64,000 nt of DNA from Magnetospirillum aberrantis SpK (GTDB lineage Bacteria; Pseudomonadota; Alphaproteobacteria; Rhodospirillales; Magnetospirillaceae), in NCBI RefSeq assembly GCF_011022235.1, contig NZ_JAAIYP010000007.1:1-64000 (forward strand), in the 5' to 3' direction. Shown here one piece after another: positions 1-9,466 of the stretch. Below the pieces are notes generated by a model. The model did not search any database. It was not told the DNA's origin and worked only from the letters and a program-made list of their open reading frames with translations. How positions within the stretch are numbered: position 1 is the stretch's first letter; every line of letters begins with the position of its first letter. A program made the translations under genes and the position numbers.

Positions 1-3000
1 GTATCGTCGCCGGCCCCGCCCTCCAAGGTGTCGTCACCATCACCACCGGTCAGCATATTTGCCTGCGCGTTGCCGCGCAGGATATCGGCGAAATCAGAGC
101 CAACGACATTTTCGATGTTCGACAGAAAATCCCGTTCCGCTTCACCGCCATAGCCACGGCCGCTACCAAGATCGACGACGACCCCTTGTCCGGAATGGCT
201 GTAAACCGCGGAATCGATACCGTCACCTCCCTCCAACGCCTCGGCGTAGCCACCGTTCTCGCCACCTTCGAGGGCATCGTTTCCGCCTCCACCGACGAGC
301 ACATCACCACCGCCACCGCCAACCAGCGTGTTGTCTCCGCCGTCACCTTTAAGGGTGTCACGGAAAGCTGTGCCGACAACGTTCTCGACGTTACTGACGC
401 TTTGAGGCATGGACCAGGAGCTTCCGTCGGGTCCCGAGCCGGCTATGCTGCCGGAACCGGTCGACAGGTCGACCGACACGCCGCCGCCCGAATCGCCAAA
501 TGTCAGGGTGTCGTTGCCAGCGCCTCCATCAACGCTAGCGGCATAGCCCCACCAACCAAACAGGTCGTCCCGGTATCCCGTTCGATAGCCACCACTGAGG
601 ACATCGTTCCCGCCCCCACCAATCAGCGTGCTCGCTCCGAACAGGTAATAACCGGTACCATTAGGGGCCGTCAGGACCAAATTCAAATGGTTGATCAAGT
701 CTGAATAGTCGCTGATGACGGCGGTATGGACAGAACCATCCTGTTCACGGAACTGAATCGTGGGCCGGTTGGCCGTACCGTCGAAATAATTGACGATGGT
801 CGCCCGTTCGCCGGATGAATTATCCACCAGAATAAGGTCATTTTGGCATGCGCTGATGGCCACGTCACCGACATGGCCGTTAACAGTCCACATGACCACA
901 TCAGAACTGTCGGCGTAGATAAGGTCCGAGCCGCTGTTGGTACCGACGCTAAAGGTGTCGCTGCCGCCACCGCCGGTCAGGATATCGTCACCGGCACCAC
1001 CGATCAGCGTATCGTTGCCGCCATCGCCCCAGATTCGATCATTGGAACTTGAACCGTAAAGGATGTCGTTGCCGTTGCCGCCGTAGAGGTCGGCCTTGTT
1101 GATACTGCCGAGCGACAGCACATCCGAACCTTGACCACCGACCAGCGTCTCGACGTTGATCGCACGGTCGAGATTGAAGACCACGCCGCTATTGTCACCG
1201 ATCAGAACGGTATCCGAACCAGTGCCGCCATCGATCACCGTATCGACTGTATCGACGACCAAGGTGTCATCTCCGGCACCACCCAGCAGTTCATCTGCCC
1301 CGCCATTGCCGATCAATGTGTCGTTGCCGTAGGAGCCAAAAATCCAGTTATCCGAGCTATTGCCGTAGCCGGTAAAATTCAGGTAGCCGATATACTGTAG
1401 AGCTTCGAAATTTGCCAAGAGGGTGTAATTTGTGATCGATGTGCGCACGAGGTCACGGCCCTCGCCAGCACTTTCAATAATCACATCACCGGGAGCGTTG
1501 ACGAGGTAAACGTCGTCACCGGCACCGCCCATCATGGTGTCGCTGCCGAGGCCGCCGTCAAGCAAGTCGTCGCCTGCGCCACCATATAAACGGTCGTCAC
1601 CATCCCCACCGTCAAGCGTGTCGCCGCCATCCCCGCCATCTAGCTGGTCTGCGCCCTGGCCTCCATAAAGCGTGTCGACGCCGGTCCCACCGACCATGTG
1701 ATTGTCGAGCGCATTTCCTGTTCCCACAAAGGGATCGGCACCCAGATGCACAAGGGCTTCGAAATCAGCTCCCAGCGTGAACGTTGCGGTACTGGCATAG
1801 ACGGTGTCGTAGCCCCCACCAGCGTTTTCAGAGATGCAATCTCCAACAGAATCTACGTAATAGACATCATTGCCGGATCCACCGATCATCGTGTCGTTGC
1901 CGCCGCGACCGTCTAAGACGTCCGCACCAGCGCCGCCTTGGATCAAGTTCGCACGGGCGTTACCTGTACCACTGAAGGACGAGGAACCGACATAGATCAG
2001 GTTCTCAACCTCATCGCCCAAAATGTAGGATTGCAGGCTCGTGCGAACGCTATCTCGGCCACCACCATATTCCTCGACGACCACGTCGTCGGCGTTGTCC
2101 ACCATGTAGACATCGTCGCCGACGCCTCCCACCATTCGGTCGGCTCCCGCACCACCGTCCAGGGTGTCGTTTCCGGCACCACCGAGGAGAGTATTGGTCT
2201 CGGCGTTGCCGGTTCCAACAAAATCCCCGGCACCTTCATGCACGAGCATTTCAATGCCCGCCCCGAGCGTATAGCTGGTGGTCAAAGCCCGTACGGTATC
2301 GAACCCCTGTCCTACGGTTTCAACAACCACGTCACCGGCGTCATCGACAACAAAGATGTCGTCACCCGCACCACCGCTCATCGTGTCGGCACCGGCACCG
2401 CCATCCAGGAAGTCGTTGCCACCGCCACCATTGAGAAAATCATTGCCGGCACCGCCGACCATTGTGTTCGCGCTGGCGTTGCCGATGCCGGAGAACGCGT
2501 CTAAACCCTGGTAGACGATGTCCTCAACCTCCGCCGCCAGTGTATAGGCAGCCAGCGACGTGATCACCGTGTCGTGACCACCATCGGCAATTTCCACCAA
2601 GATATCGCCCACGTGGTCCACATGGTAAACGTCATCGCCGCTGCCGCCCGCAAGCGTGTCAGCCCCCAAACCACCGTCCAGGATGTCTGCACCAGCCCCA
2701 CCGTAGAGGGTATCGGTCACAGCACCGCCTGTGATGACATTGTCGGAATCGTTCCCGGTTCCGATAAAAGCGCCAGAACCGACAAAGCGGAGGTTTTCTA
2801 TCTCCTCACCGAGCGTGTAGGTTGCCGCGGATGTTTGTACGGTGTCGATGCCCCCATCCGCCTGCTCGACCAGTTGATCACCGCTATCATCGACCAAATA
2901 CAAGTCGTTTCCGGTACCACCGATCAGAATGTCGGCTCCAGCATCGCCGTCTAGGGTGTCGTCACCAGCCCCGCCATCCAGCGTATCGGCACCGGTTCCA

Positions 3001-4295
3001 CCGACCAACCAGTTGTCCAACGCATTGCCCACCCCGACGAAAGTGCCGGTTCCGGTGAATTTTACGTTCTCAATCTGGTCCGCAAGGCCAAAGGCCTGAA
3101 GCGACGTCTCCACCATGTCGATGCCACCGTTGGCATCTTCGACAACCCAATCCCCCACGTCATCGACACGGTAAAGGTCATTTCCGGCACCACCAACCAT
3201 GACGTCCGCACCAGTGCCGCCATCGAGGACGTCATCGCCGGAACCACCCACCAGCGTATTGTCCTTGGCGTTGCCGAGTCCGGTGAAATTGGTGCTGCCA
3301 TCGTGCGCCAGGTTTTCGAAGGCATTCCCCAACTGGTACGACGCAAGGGAGGTGACGATGGTATCCTCACCGTCCTCCTCGGCGCTCTCCACCAACACGT
3401 CGTCCACCTGATCGACCACGTACGTATCGTTGCCGACACCGCCGGTCAGGGTGTCCGCCCCCTGACCGCCATCAAGCGTGTCATCACCAAGGCCACCATC
3501 AAGCGTGTCGCCGCTGGCACCGCCAATGATGACGTTGGCTGCATCGGTGCCTGTACCGATGAAGGCGCCCTGCCCGGTGAAGATCAGGTCCTCAACCTGG
3601 CCACCGAGCGTGAAGGTGTTGAGAGTGGTGACGATGGTGTCCTCACCTTCACCAACGGCTTCAATCACCACGTCAGAGGCGGAATCCACCATGTAGGTGT
3701 CATCCCCCGTCCCACCCGCAAGCGTATCGACCCCAACGCCGCCATCAAGCGTGTCATCGCCCCCCAAGCCTGTCAGGAAGTCGTTCCCCGTCCCCCCCGT
3801 GATCAGGTTGTCGCCATCATTGCCGATACCGGCGAAATCTCCGTCACCGACGAATTGCAGATTTTCCACATTAGCGGTCAACGTATAACCGGCCAGCACG
3901 GTTTGCACCCGGTCACGGCCTTCCCCCACCGCCTCAATGACAGTGTCCCCTTCTCCCACGAGGAAGGTGTCATCGCCGTCGCCACCGCGCAGCGTATCTG
4001 CGCCCGCGCCGCCGTCGAGCGTGTCGTCATCGGCGCCACCATCAAGATAATCCGCGCCCGCACCGCCGATCAGGGTGTCCGCCCCGGCACGGCCGTAAAT
4101 AGCCGCACTGACCGTGACCCCTGCACTCAGCACATCCGTGCCCGCGCTGCCCAGAGCCATTTCCACGTTGGCTGCGCCCAGATCGAAAACCATGCCGCGG
4201 TCATCCTCGATGACGACCACGTCCTGCCCGTCGCCGCCGTCCACCAGCGTGTCGTCCTTGTCGATCACCAGTGTGTCGTCACCAGCCCCCCCCCC
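1..4295 (-). CDS. RTX calcium-binding protein, downstream part, out of frame with its start; runs off window
   Basis: Reading the minus strand in the frame entered by dropping one G from the run at 4286-4295, translation stays open to position 1, still inside GGAGDDT-type repeats. I read it through by eye without meeting a stop. The product is almost entirely hemolysin-type nonapeptide repeats (GGxGxDxLx), which bind calcium as a parallel beta roll outside the cell after type I secretion. They are arranged in nine or ten larger modules between about 1400 and 3890. Nearer the window edge are more diverged stretches with an NVENVVGTAF-like motif. The C-terminal secretion signal would lie beyond the window. 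As sequenced, this part has no start of its own and is expressed only if the G run changes length or ribosomes shift frame. Confidence 0.8.
1400..3890 (-). repeat. Nine to ten tandem RTX super-modules of about 82-110 residues
   Basis: Each module follows the order: YTLGxxxENLxxxG; FxGTGNxxDN; two to four GGxGxDTLDG nonapeptides; GDDxYxVDxxGDxVVE; GxDTVxTSL. Read from about 3890 towards 1400 I count nine full modules and a tenth that departs after its first nonapeptides. Modules differ clearly in sequence, so this is an old protein-level duplication rather than an identical DNA satellite. Length varies through the number of nonapeptides; the ninth has the most. Confidence 0.75.
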
Positions 4296-7200
4296 TCAGG
4301 ACGTCGGCACCATCTGCACCGTCCAGAATGTCGTTGCCGCCCCCCCCGAGCAGAGTGTCGTTTCCGTCGCCACCATCCAGGCGGTCGTCGCCACCATTAC
4401 CGGTCAGAGTGTCGTCGCCCCCTTCGCCGACCATGAGCACAGCATCGGAACCAGAGGTGAAGAGCACATCGTCTCCGACACTCCCTTGAGCCTCTTCCAC
4501 ATGAATGGCGGCAAGGTCTAACGAGACTCCGGCCTCGCCATCCACCACCAGGGTATCGTGACCATCGCCACCGTCGATGTTGGCTTGCGAATCGTCGGCG
4601 TCCACCACCAACAAGTCGTTCCCGGCACCACCACGGATGGTGTCGCTGCCAGCGCCGCCGACCAGCCAGTCGTTGCCTGCGGCACCGATGACGCTGTCGT
4701 TGCCGTCATGGCCGCTGATCATCACGTCGCCGGTACCGGCCGCCATCAACTGGTCGCCCATCACGCTGCCCGAAACATAGCGTGCGGTGTCGGCGGAGAA
4801 GGTAAGAACCTGCGGGGTGCTCGCGGTGGCAAAGGTAATGGACTCGCCGGAATCCAGGCTGATCTGTTGCCAGTTGGTCGCCACCGTCGAAATTTTCAGT
4901 CCGCGCTCGCTGGTTTCCAAAAAGACGTCGCCGACAAGACCATAGGAACTGTCCGCCCACTGGAAACGGCCAGTGCTGAGGACTTGGTTGCCTGTGCCCA
5001 GATCAGTGTTGAGCGAGGAAGAAATCTCGATGCCGACAATGCCAAGATTGACCAGGGTTTTCAGTTCCCCAATGTCGGTAACACCGTCCTGGTCGAGATC
5101 CTGCCAGATACGTACACTGTCAAAGGCAGCATCCTGCCAATTGAAAATGCCGTCATGGTTGCTGTCCACCGTCGCCAGGGCGGTGAAACCCGTCTTGGCG
5201 TTGGGATCCATGTATTGCGAGAACATTTCGGAGACGTCGTTGATAGCGCCGTCCCCATTGCGGTCATAGACCAGGAAGCCGTCTTCCGCCGCCACCCAGC
5301 CGGTACGCCGCACGAAACCCTGCATGGTGGTGTCAAACGCCACCTTGGACTCCGCCAAGGACACCAAATCCAACGTGCCGTTGCGGTTCAGGTCCAGCAC
5401 CAGCGGATCAACGCCCTGGAGAGGGTTGGCGGCATACCAGGCTTCCAGGTAAGAGCGTCGGGTGACGGTGTCGAAGCTGGTGGCCTGATCGAGCTTAAGC
5501 GCGGTCGCCTGCTGCTGGATTTGTGACCATTTCGCCTGTAGCGCGGGATCGTTGGCGTCGGCCAGCGCCCGCAGGAACAGGGCCGGGTTGTCCTTGTAAA
5601 GCGACCACTGTGACGCGGTCTCCAGATCGGCCTGCAATTGGGCAACCGTGGTCGCGGTGCTGTGCAGCAACGCTCGCTTCATGTAAATGTCGCCGCCTTC
5701 GATTTGCAGCGTCCGGACCAAACGCAATACGACTGCCGCCACAGCGGCCTGAGCATCCGTGGTCGTTATATCCGTGACATAATTCGTCGAATAATAGCCG
5801 AGCGAGGCACGCAAATTGTCATAGACATTGGCAATCCGCCCCCCCATGGCATCAAGGATGCCATTCAAGATGTCGCAGGCGGATTGTGCGATCTGACGCG
5901 CAGTGTCGACGCTGCCGCCATTGCCGGCCGACGCCCCCATGATGGCGAACCGCTCGTTGGTGACATCGATGTTGGCCTGGGCGAACGGCGGCGGCGGCGG
6001 GGCAGGGGCTTTCTTTTTCTTGCCGAAAAGACTGCCGAGAGCTTGCCCAACAAAAGAGCCAATGGCGGCACCAAGGCCTGGGATTTGGATGGCAATCTGG
6101 CCAATGGTTGCACCGACGGCACTGGTTATGGCGGTGATCTGCGGGTCGCCGTGGAAAAGCTCGGACCCCAACTTGTTGCCGATAAACGAGCCGCCGAAAT
6201 TCAGCGCGCCGTTCTCTAAAGCACTGGATAACCCGAAAGGTTGTACATTATCAGTGTTAGGCGGAATCAAGTTCCCCCCAATACCAGTCATCGGATCCCA
6301 GCCGCGAGCCATATTGGCGGAAATATATGAGGCAAGGCTTCCCAGAACCACGCCACCAGCCAGTCCGCCAGCCGTGGAGCCCAGTTTCGAGTCCAGGCCA
6401 ATGGTCTTGAACAATTGACCGCCTAGTTGACCGCCAAGATAGCCCCCAACGGCATTACCCGAGGCACCCTCGAACGATCCCCCCGCCCCCTGGTAATTGG
6501 GATTCCCCTCACCGCCTAACAGCTTGCTAATGGCTTCACCGAGGTATTCACCAGACGCTGAACCAAGAGATTGTGTAAAGAGACCAAGAACAAGGTGATC
6601 GCCCGCGACCAAGCTCCCCAGCTTACTACCCAACGTCGAGCCGACTGCACCTGGACCATAACTTGAGAGCCTCTCAAGGGTAGTTATCGGTCGTTTTGCA
6701 GCTACAGCTACAGCCTCCTGCTCAGACAAGCTCAGATCAGCGACAAGAACACCGTCATCCCGCAAATAACCAACAACGCAACCGTCATCCGACAATACAA
6801 TATTACGATCGCCATCATTATACATTTTCAAGTGAGAAACTTCACGGAGTTCAGCGTCTCCCGAATAAATGTCCTTTCCTTCCCCCCCCTCTATCACAAA
6901 AGAATAAACGCCGTTCGAACCAACAGAAATCTCCGTGCTCGAACCATCATCGACGAATGACAGTCTAGTAACAAGATTTGTTCCAACGAACCCAACCCCC
7001 CCTTGAACACCATAATCAACAAAAAAACCAGACGAACCATTGTATGTCATAACACTTGCGTATGCGATTTCGTCGCCATTTACGTACTCTATAAATACAT
7101 TAGCCTTTGAATCGTTTGGCCAATCATTCCACGCACCACCTGTACCAGAAGGAGCATATGAAAGATTCTCAACTTTTACTTCTGGCCGAACGTCATATGG

Positions 7201-8064
7201 GACAACACTGCCACCCTTATCGACAACATAGTAACCATCCGGGTCTTTAACGTAAGTCCCTATGGTGGGACCAAGCACGACCCGGTCCCCAGGCTTAATG
7301 CCGGGAGCAGAAACGGAATTTAGAAAGTCAATAGCATCACTTTCCACCTTCCATTCGAATTTAACAAAGCTAGAAATTGCATCAAGAGCATACGTGATGA
7401 GTGGATATTTGTCAGGAGGAGGAACATTTATGCCCTCATAATAAATTTGGTTTATAGCTCTCCTTTTCTGAGAATCCGTCAAACGTTGATCATTTTCTAT
7501 CTGCCTGCGCCTACCCCAGTAAACTTCATATTCATCAACCTGATTTCGCTGCCAAGGTCCTAAACGGTTATAGAGACCAACCAATGTAACAACATTATTC
7601 AATACACTCTCTTCCAGCAAAACTGAGAGATTATTCTGAAATCCTGGAACATCATCTACAGTAATGCCAATGGGTAGGCCAATATTTTCTTTTCCAATTT
7701 GGCGAAGAGCTCCGCGAGCCAGTGTATTACTGTTCTGCGCAGCATGATACGGTATTCCTTCAGATCTTTTATAAAAATCAGAAACCGCATTCCACTCCAC
7801 CTTAGCCGCATCACCTCTAGATATTTCAATACTATACGAATCGCTACCAGGTAAATATTGCCCAGCGTCAGCGGTATGCTCCGCCTCATCAACCTCAACC
7901 TTCATTTTAATTTCGCCAGAAACACCACCTAGCAAATCAATAGAATCCGGCCCACCGCGAGCGATATATTTTGTGTCGTCAACATCTGTAAAAACAAAAA
8001 AACAATGCCCATAGCTACCACTCTCTATTTTAGATACAAACATCTCAAGCTTTGAGGTTCCCAT
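4279..8064 (-). CDS. Giant RTX protein, N-terminal part, ending prematurely at a poly-G tract
   Basis: This 1261-residue reading starts at an ATG preceded by a good Shine-Dalgarno (ATAAGGGG). Residues 1 to about 480 are unlike anything I can name firmly. Around residues 130-170 a stretch with YHAAQNSN and a later PGFQNNL faintly recalls permuted papain-like (NlpC/P60-like) hydrolases, but the usual Cys is Asn. Residues 490-700 are Gly/Ala-rich and hydrophobic, then comes a KKKKAPAPPPPP linker. Around residues 900-1010 are Asp-rich EF-hand-like loops (DLNRNGTLD, DRNGDGAIND, DSNHDGIFN). RTX nonapeptides fill the rest to the stop. The end, RGGGW, is an artefact of the ten-G run; without one G the repeats continue for more than 1400 further codons. 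DNA from about 6230 to 8064 is visibly AT-rich compared with the downstream repeats, which suggests a mosaic or acquired 5' part. Confidence 0.85.
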   Translation of the reverse strand: MGTSKLEMFVSKIESGSYGHCFFVFTDVDDTKYIARGGPDSIDLLGGVSGEIKMKVEVDEAEHTADAGQYLPGSDSYSIEISRGDAAKVEWNAVSDFYKRSEGIPYHAAQNSNTLARGALRQIGKENIGLPIGITVDDVPGFQNNLSVLLEESVLNNVVTLVGLYNRLGPWQRNQVDEYEVYWGRRRQIENDQRLTDSQKRRAINQIYYEGINVPPPDKYPLITYALDAISSFVKFEWKVESDAIDFLNSVSAPGIKPGDRVVLGPTIGTYVKDPDGYYVVDKGGSVVPYDVRPEVKVENLSYAPSGTGGAWNDWPNDSKANVFIEYVNGDEIAYASVMTYNGSSGFFVDYGVQGGVGFVGTNLVTRLSFVDDGSSTEISVGSNGVYSFVIEGGEGKDIYSGDAELREVSHLKMYNDGDRNIVLSDDGCVVGYLRDDGVLVADLSLSEQEAVAVAAKRPITTLERLSSYGPGAVGSTLGSKLGSLVAGDHLVLGLFTQSLGSASGEYLGEAISKLLGGEGNPNYQGAGGSFEGASGNAVGGYLGGQLGGQLFKTIGLDSKLGSTAGGLAGGVVLGSLASYISANMARGWDPMTGIGGNLIPPNTDNVQPFGLSSALENGALNFGGSFIGNKLGSELFHGDPQITAITSAVGATIGQIAIQIPGLGAAIGSFVGQALGSLFGKKKKAPAPPPPPFAQANIDVTNERFAIMGASAGNGGSVDTARQIAQSACDILNGILDAMGGRIANVYDNLRASLGYYSTNYVTDITTTDAQAAVAAVVLRLVRTLQIEGGDIYMKRALLHSTATTVAQLQADLETASQWSLYKDNPALFLRALADANDPALQAKWSQIQQQATALKLDQATSFDTVTRRSYLEAWYAANPLQGVDPLVLDLNRNGTLDLVSLAESKVAFDTTMQGFVRRTGWVAAEDGFLVYDRNGDGAINDVSEMFSQYMDPNAKTGFTALATVDSNHDGIFNWQDAAFDSVRIWQDLDQDGVTDIGELKTLVNLGIVGIEISSSLNTDLGTGNQVLSTGRFQWADSSYGLVGDVFLETSERGLKISTVATNWQQISLDSGESITFATASTPQVLTFSADTARYVSGSVMGDQLMAAGTGDVMISGHDGNDSVIGAAGNDWLVGGAGSDTIRGGAGNDLLVVDADDSQANIDGGDGHDTLVVDGEAGVSLDLAAIHVEEAQGSVGDDVLFTSGSDAVLMVGEGGDDTLTGNGGDDRLDGGDGNDTLLGGGGNDILDGADGADVLRGGGW
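4286..4295. repeat. Ten-base C/G homopolymer in the RTX gene
   Basis: There are ten consecutive C on the plus strand (ten G in the coding strand). Nine G would give AGG GGG GGG GCT GGT GAC GAC, i.e. an uninterrupted RTX repeat. Ten G puts TGG TGA in frame and stops the protein. This is either a slippage switch, a recent inactivation or a sequencing length error. Confidence 0.9.
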
Positions 8065-8079
8065 AGCTTACACCCCTTA

Positions 8080-8559
8080 TCATAAAAACCCGTACGAAAC
8101 GCGGACATTAACGCCAGATAGAGTGCCAAGATCATAGAAAGAATCAAAGAAGACGACTATTCTACCAATAAACAAAGAAAAGCACGATGAACATCTAGTA
8201 ATAATAACCCTGCACAACGTCTCTCTGTGATGCATAATTTTGCATTCGGCGCTTATCTTAAATTGATCAATATCGCGACCAGAGCCATACTTACTCAAAA
8301 TACTTTTTACAACAAAATCGTTGTAAACATGAGCGGGTTGCCCGACCTTAATTGCCGAAGCAATATCTTCTTTCAGAGAGAGCTCATCAACACGGGCAGA
8401 TATTCCAAAGAATTTTGATATTAAATAGTCTTCAATATAAATTCCGTCATTAATTTCTCTAGAAAATGACGCATGTGGAATAAAAATAACAAAATGAAAC
8501 GACAAAAAATGCAACAGCAGCACAATATTTCGCGCCAACCGCCTTGCCGGTATATTCAT
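8080..8559 (-). CDS. Hypothetical exported protein, 159 aa
   Basis: I do not recognise a family. The N-terminus has basic residues then a strongly hydrophobic stretch (about residues 12-30), consistent with a signal peptide or anchor. A cysteine cluster (CRVIITRCSSC) lies around residues 115-125, and the C-terminus ends in an aromatic-rich VRVSYGFL. A GGGGG Shine-Dalgarno lies seven bases before the ATG. The gene sits 15 bp upstream of the RTX start and downstream of the HlyC-like acyltransferase on the same strand, so it is probably cotranscribed. Base composition is very AT-rich for this genome, a sign of acquisition. It could be an immunity or accessory protein of the RTX protein, but that rests on position alone. 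Confidence 0.6.
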   Translation of the reverse strand: MNIPARRLARNIVLLLHFLSFHFVIFIPHASFSREINDGIYIEDYLISKFFGISARVDELSLKEDIASAIKVGQPAHVYNDFVVKSILSKYGSGRDIDQFKISAECKIMHHRETLCRVIITRCSSCFSLFIGRIVVFFDSFYDLGTLSGVNVRVSYGFL

Positions 8560-8595
8560 ATTATACCCCCAAAAAAATCATGAATTAAAACCTAT

Positions 8596-8645
8596 TGCAC
8601 TGATCCATTCAGATGGTACAGCGAGCATTTGAATGGATCAGTGCA
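8596..8645. repeat. Perfect 16-bp inverted repeat
   Basis: TGCACTGATCCATTCA at 8596-8611 is matched by its exact reverse complement at 8630-8645, with an 18-base spacer. It lies between the acyltransferase and the AT-rich gene. There is no T tract, so it is not a standard terminator. It could be a protein-binding palindrome or a small mobile-element remnant. Confidence 0.85.
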
Positions 8646-8670
8646 CAATTCGTTGATTTTGTGGGCCGAT

Positions 8671-9189
8671 TTACCAGACAGAAGGTTCATGTCCATGAAC
8701 CTTCTGTCTGGATCGGACCACTATGATATTTGGCCGCACACCGCCAAACACCGTCTTGGTCAGATCCGCAACAATCTCTTCCAACGCGGACGCCTGTGCG
8801 AAAGGGGCAACGGTTTCAATAACCCAGGGGCGGTCGCCTGACTTCCAGTCGGTCGGCTTGAGGCGAGGCGTGCCAGCCAGCAAACGGGCCTCCACCTCCT
8901 CGCTCAGGAACCCCCAACTGACATAGGCGATGGGTTGGTTGTCCCGGTGATAAAGTCGCGCCTGTCCCAGTTGCAGCGGCGGCAACACCAGCCAGTCGAG
9001 GTCAGCCATGAACAGATGGCGGTGAGCAGGCGAGCGCCCCATCAGCCACGCCACGGCCCCCAGGGTGGTGAAGACCTGAGCAGAGTCTGGAACGGCTGGC
9101 CGCGGAATCTCACCGTCAGTCACACCCGCCTGGGCAGGCTTGTCGGCGTTGCCCTTGGGCTTGGAACGGGCGCTTTTTTGCTCGGACAC
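8671..9189 (-). CDS. RTX toxin-activating lysine acyltransferase (HlyC family)
   Basis: HlyC-type enzymes transfer a fatty acyl group from acyl-carrier protein to lysines of an RTX protoxin in the cytoplasm before export. The family pattern is clear: LGAVAWLMGRSPAHRHL near the N-terminus (the His in SPxHR corresponds to the catalytic His of HlyC), PIAYVSWGFLSEEVEARL in the middle, then WKSGDRPWVIETVAPF containing the conserved Asp. I place the start at GTG 9189, because an AAGGAG Shine-Dalgarno lies just before it; a longer reading to 9219 would translate that site. The Lys/Ala-rich first 30 residues are extra. The last dozen codons form a perfect hairpin and may not be original sequence. The gene heads the minus-strand unit acyltransferase, hypothetical, RTX protein, divergent from the exporter. 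Confidence 0.85.
   Translation of the reverse strand: MSEQKSARSKPKGNADKPAQAGVTDGEIPRPAVPDSAQVFTTLGAVAWLMGRSPAHRHLFMADLDWLVLPPLQLGQARLYHRDNQPIAYVSWGFLSEEVEARLLAGTPRLKPTDWKSGDRPWVIETVAPFAQASALEEIVADLTKTVFGGVRPNIIVVRSRQKVHGHEPSVW
8674..8711. repeat. Perfect 18-bp hairpin with two-base loop at the end of the acyltransferase gene
   Basis: CCAGACAGAAGGTTCATG at 8674-8691 is followed after TC by its exact reverse complement at 8694-8711. It covers the last codons and abuts the stop codon of the HlyC-like gene. A perfect 18-bp stem with a two-base loop is rare in coding DNA. It may be a snap-back duplication or an atypical terminator without a U tract. Confidence 0.9.
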
Positions 9190-9290
9190 CAAAGACTCCT
9201 TCAGAAGGATTGCGCACAAACAACTTTTAGGGGGGCAACCACGGAATCACGGCGACGTACTTTCTCCCTCCCAAAAGGCGAGCATTGTTC

Positions 9291-9305
9291 CTATTGGTTG
9301 CGAAT
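9291..9305. promoter_or_regulatory. 15-mer shared with the nsrR upstream region, in the 277-bp divergent promoter region
   Basis: CTATTGGTTGCGAAT occurs here and, identically, at 14825-14839 upstream of the NsrR-type gene. In both places an AAGATGC, which resembles the first part of NsrR half-sites, lies close by (9309 here on the plus strand, about 14817-14823 on the minus strand there). This whole 9190-9466 stretch holds no gene and must carry the promoters of the divergent acyltransferase and exporter genes. A role as regulator-binding site is inference. Confidence 0.45.
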
Positions 9306-9466
9306 TCTAAAAGATGCAGCATAGCTGGAAAATTTCCCTAAAAGCATATACACCTCATGCTAACACGGTCAACAATGCATACACTTATTGGGGGATTCGC
9401 GGGAATGGCTATGCGGTGCCTCTATTCCCGGCCCCATCTTGTACGGAGAAAGCCCGTTAGGGAGCC

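Noticed and set aside
1-4295. CRISPR or DNA satellite in the RTX region
   Set aside because: Regularity comes from protein repeats coding GGxGxD; the DNA units are diverged and in frame.
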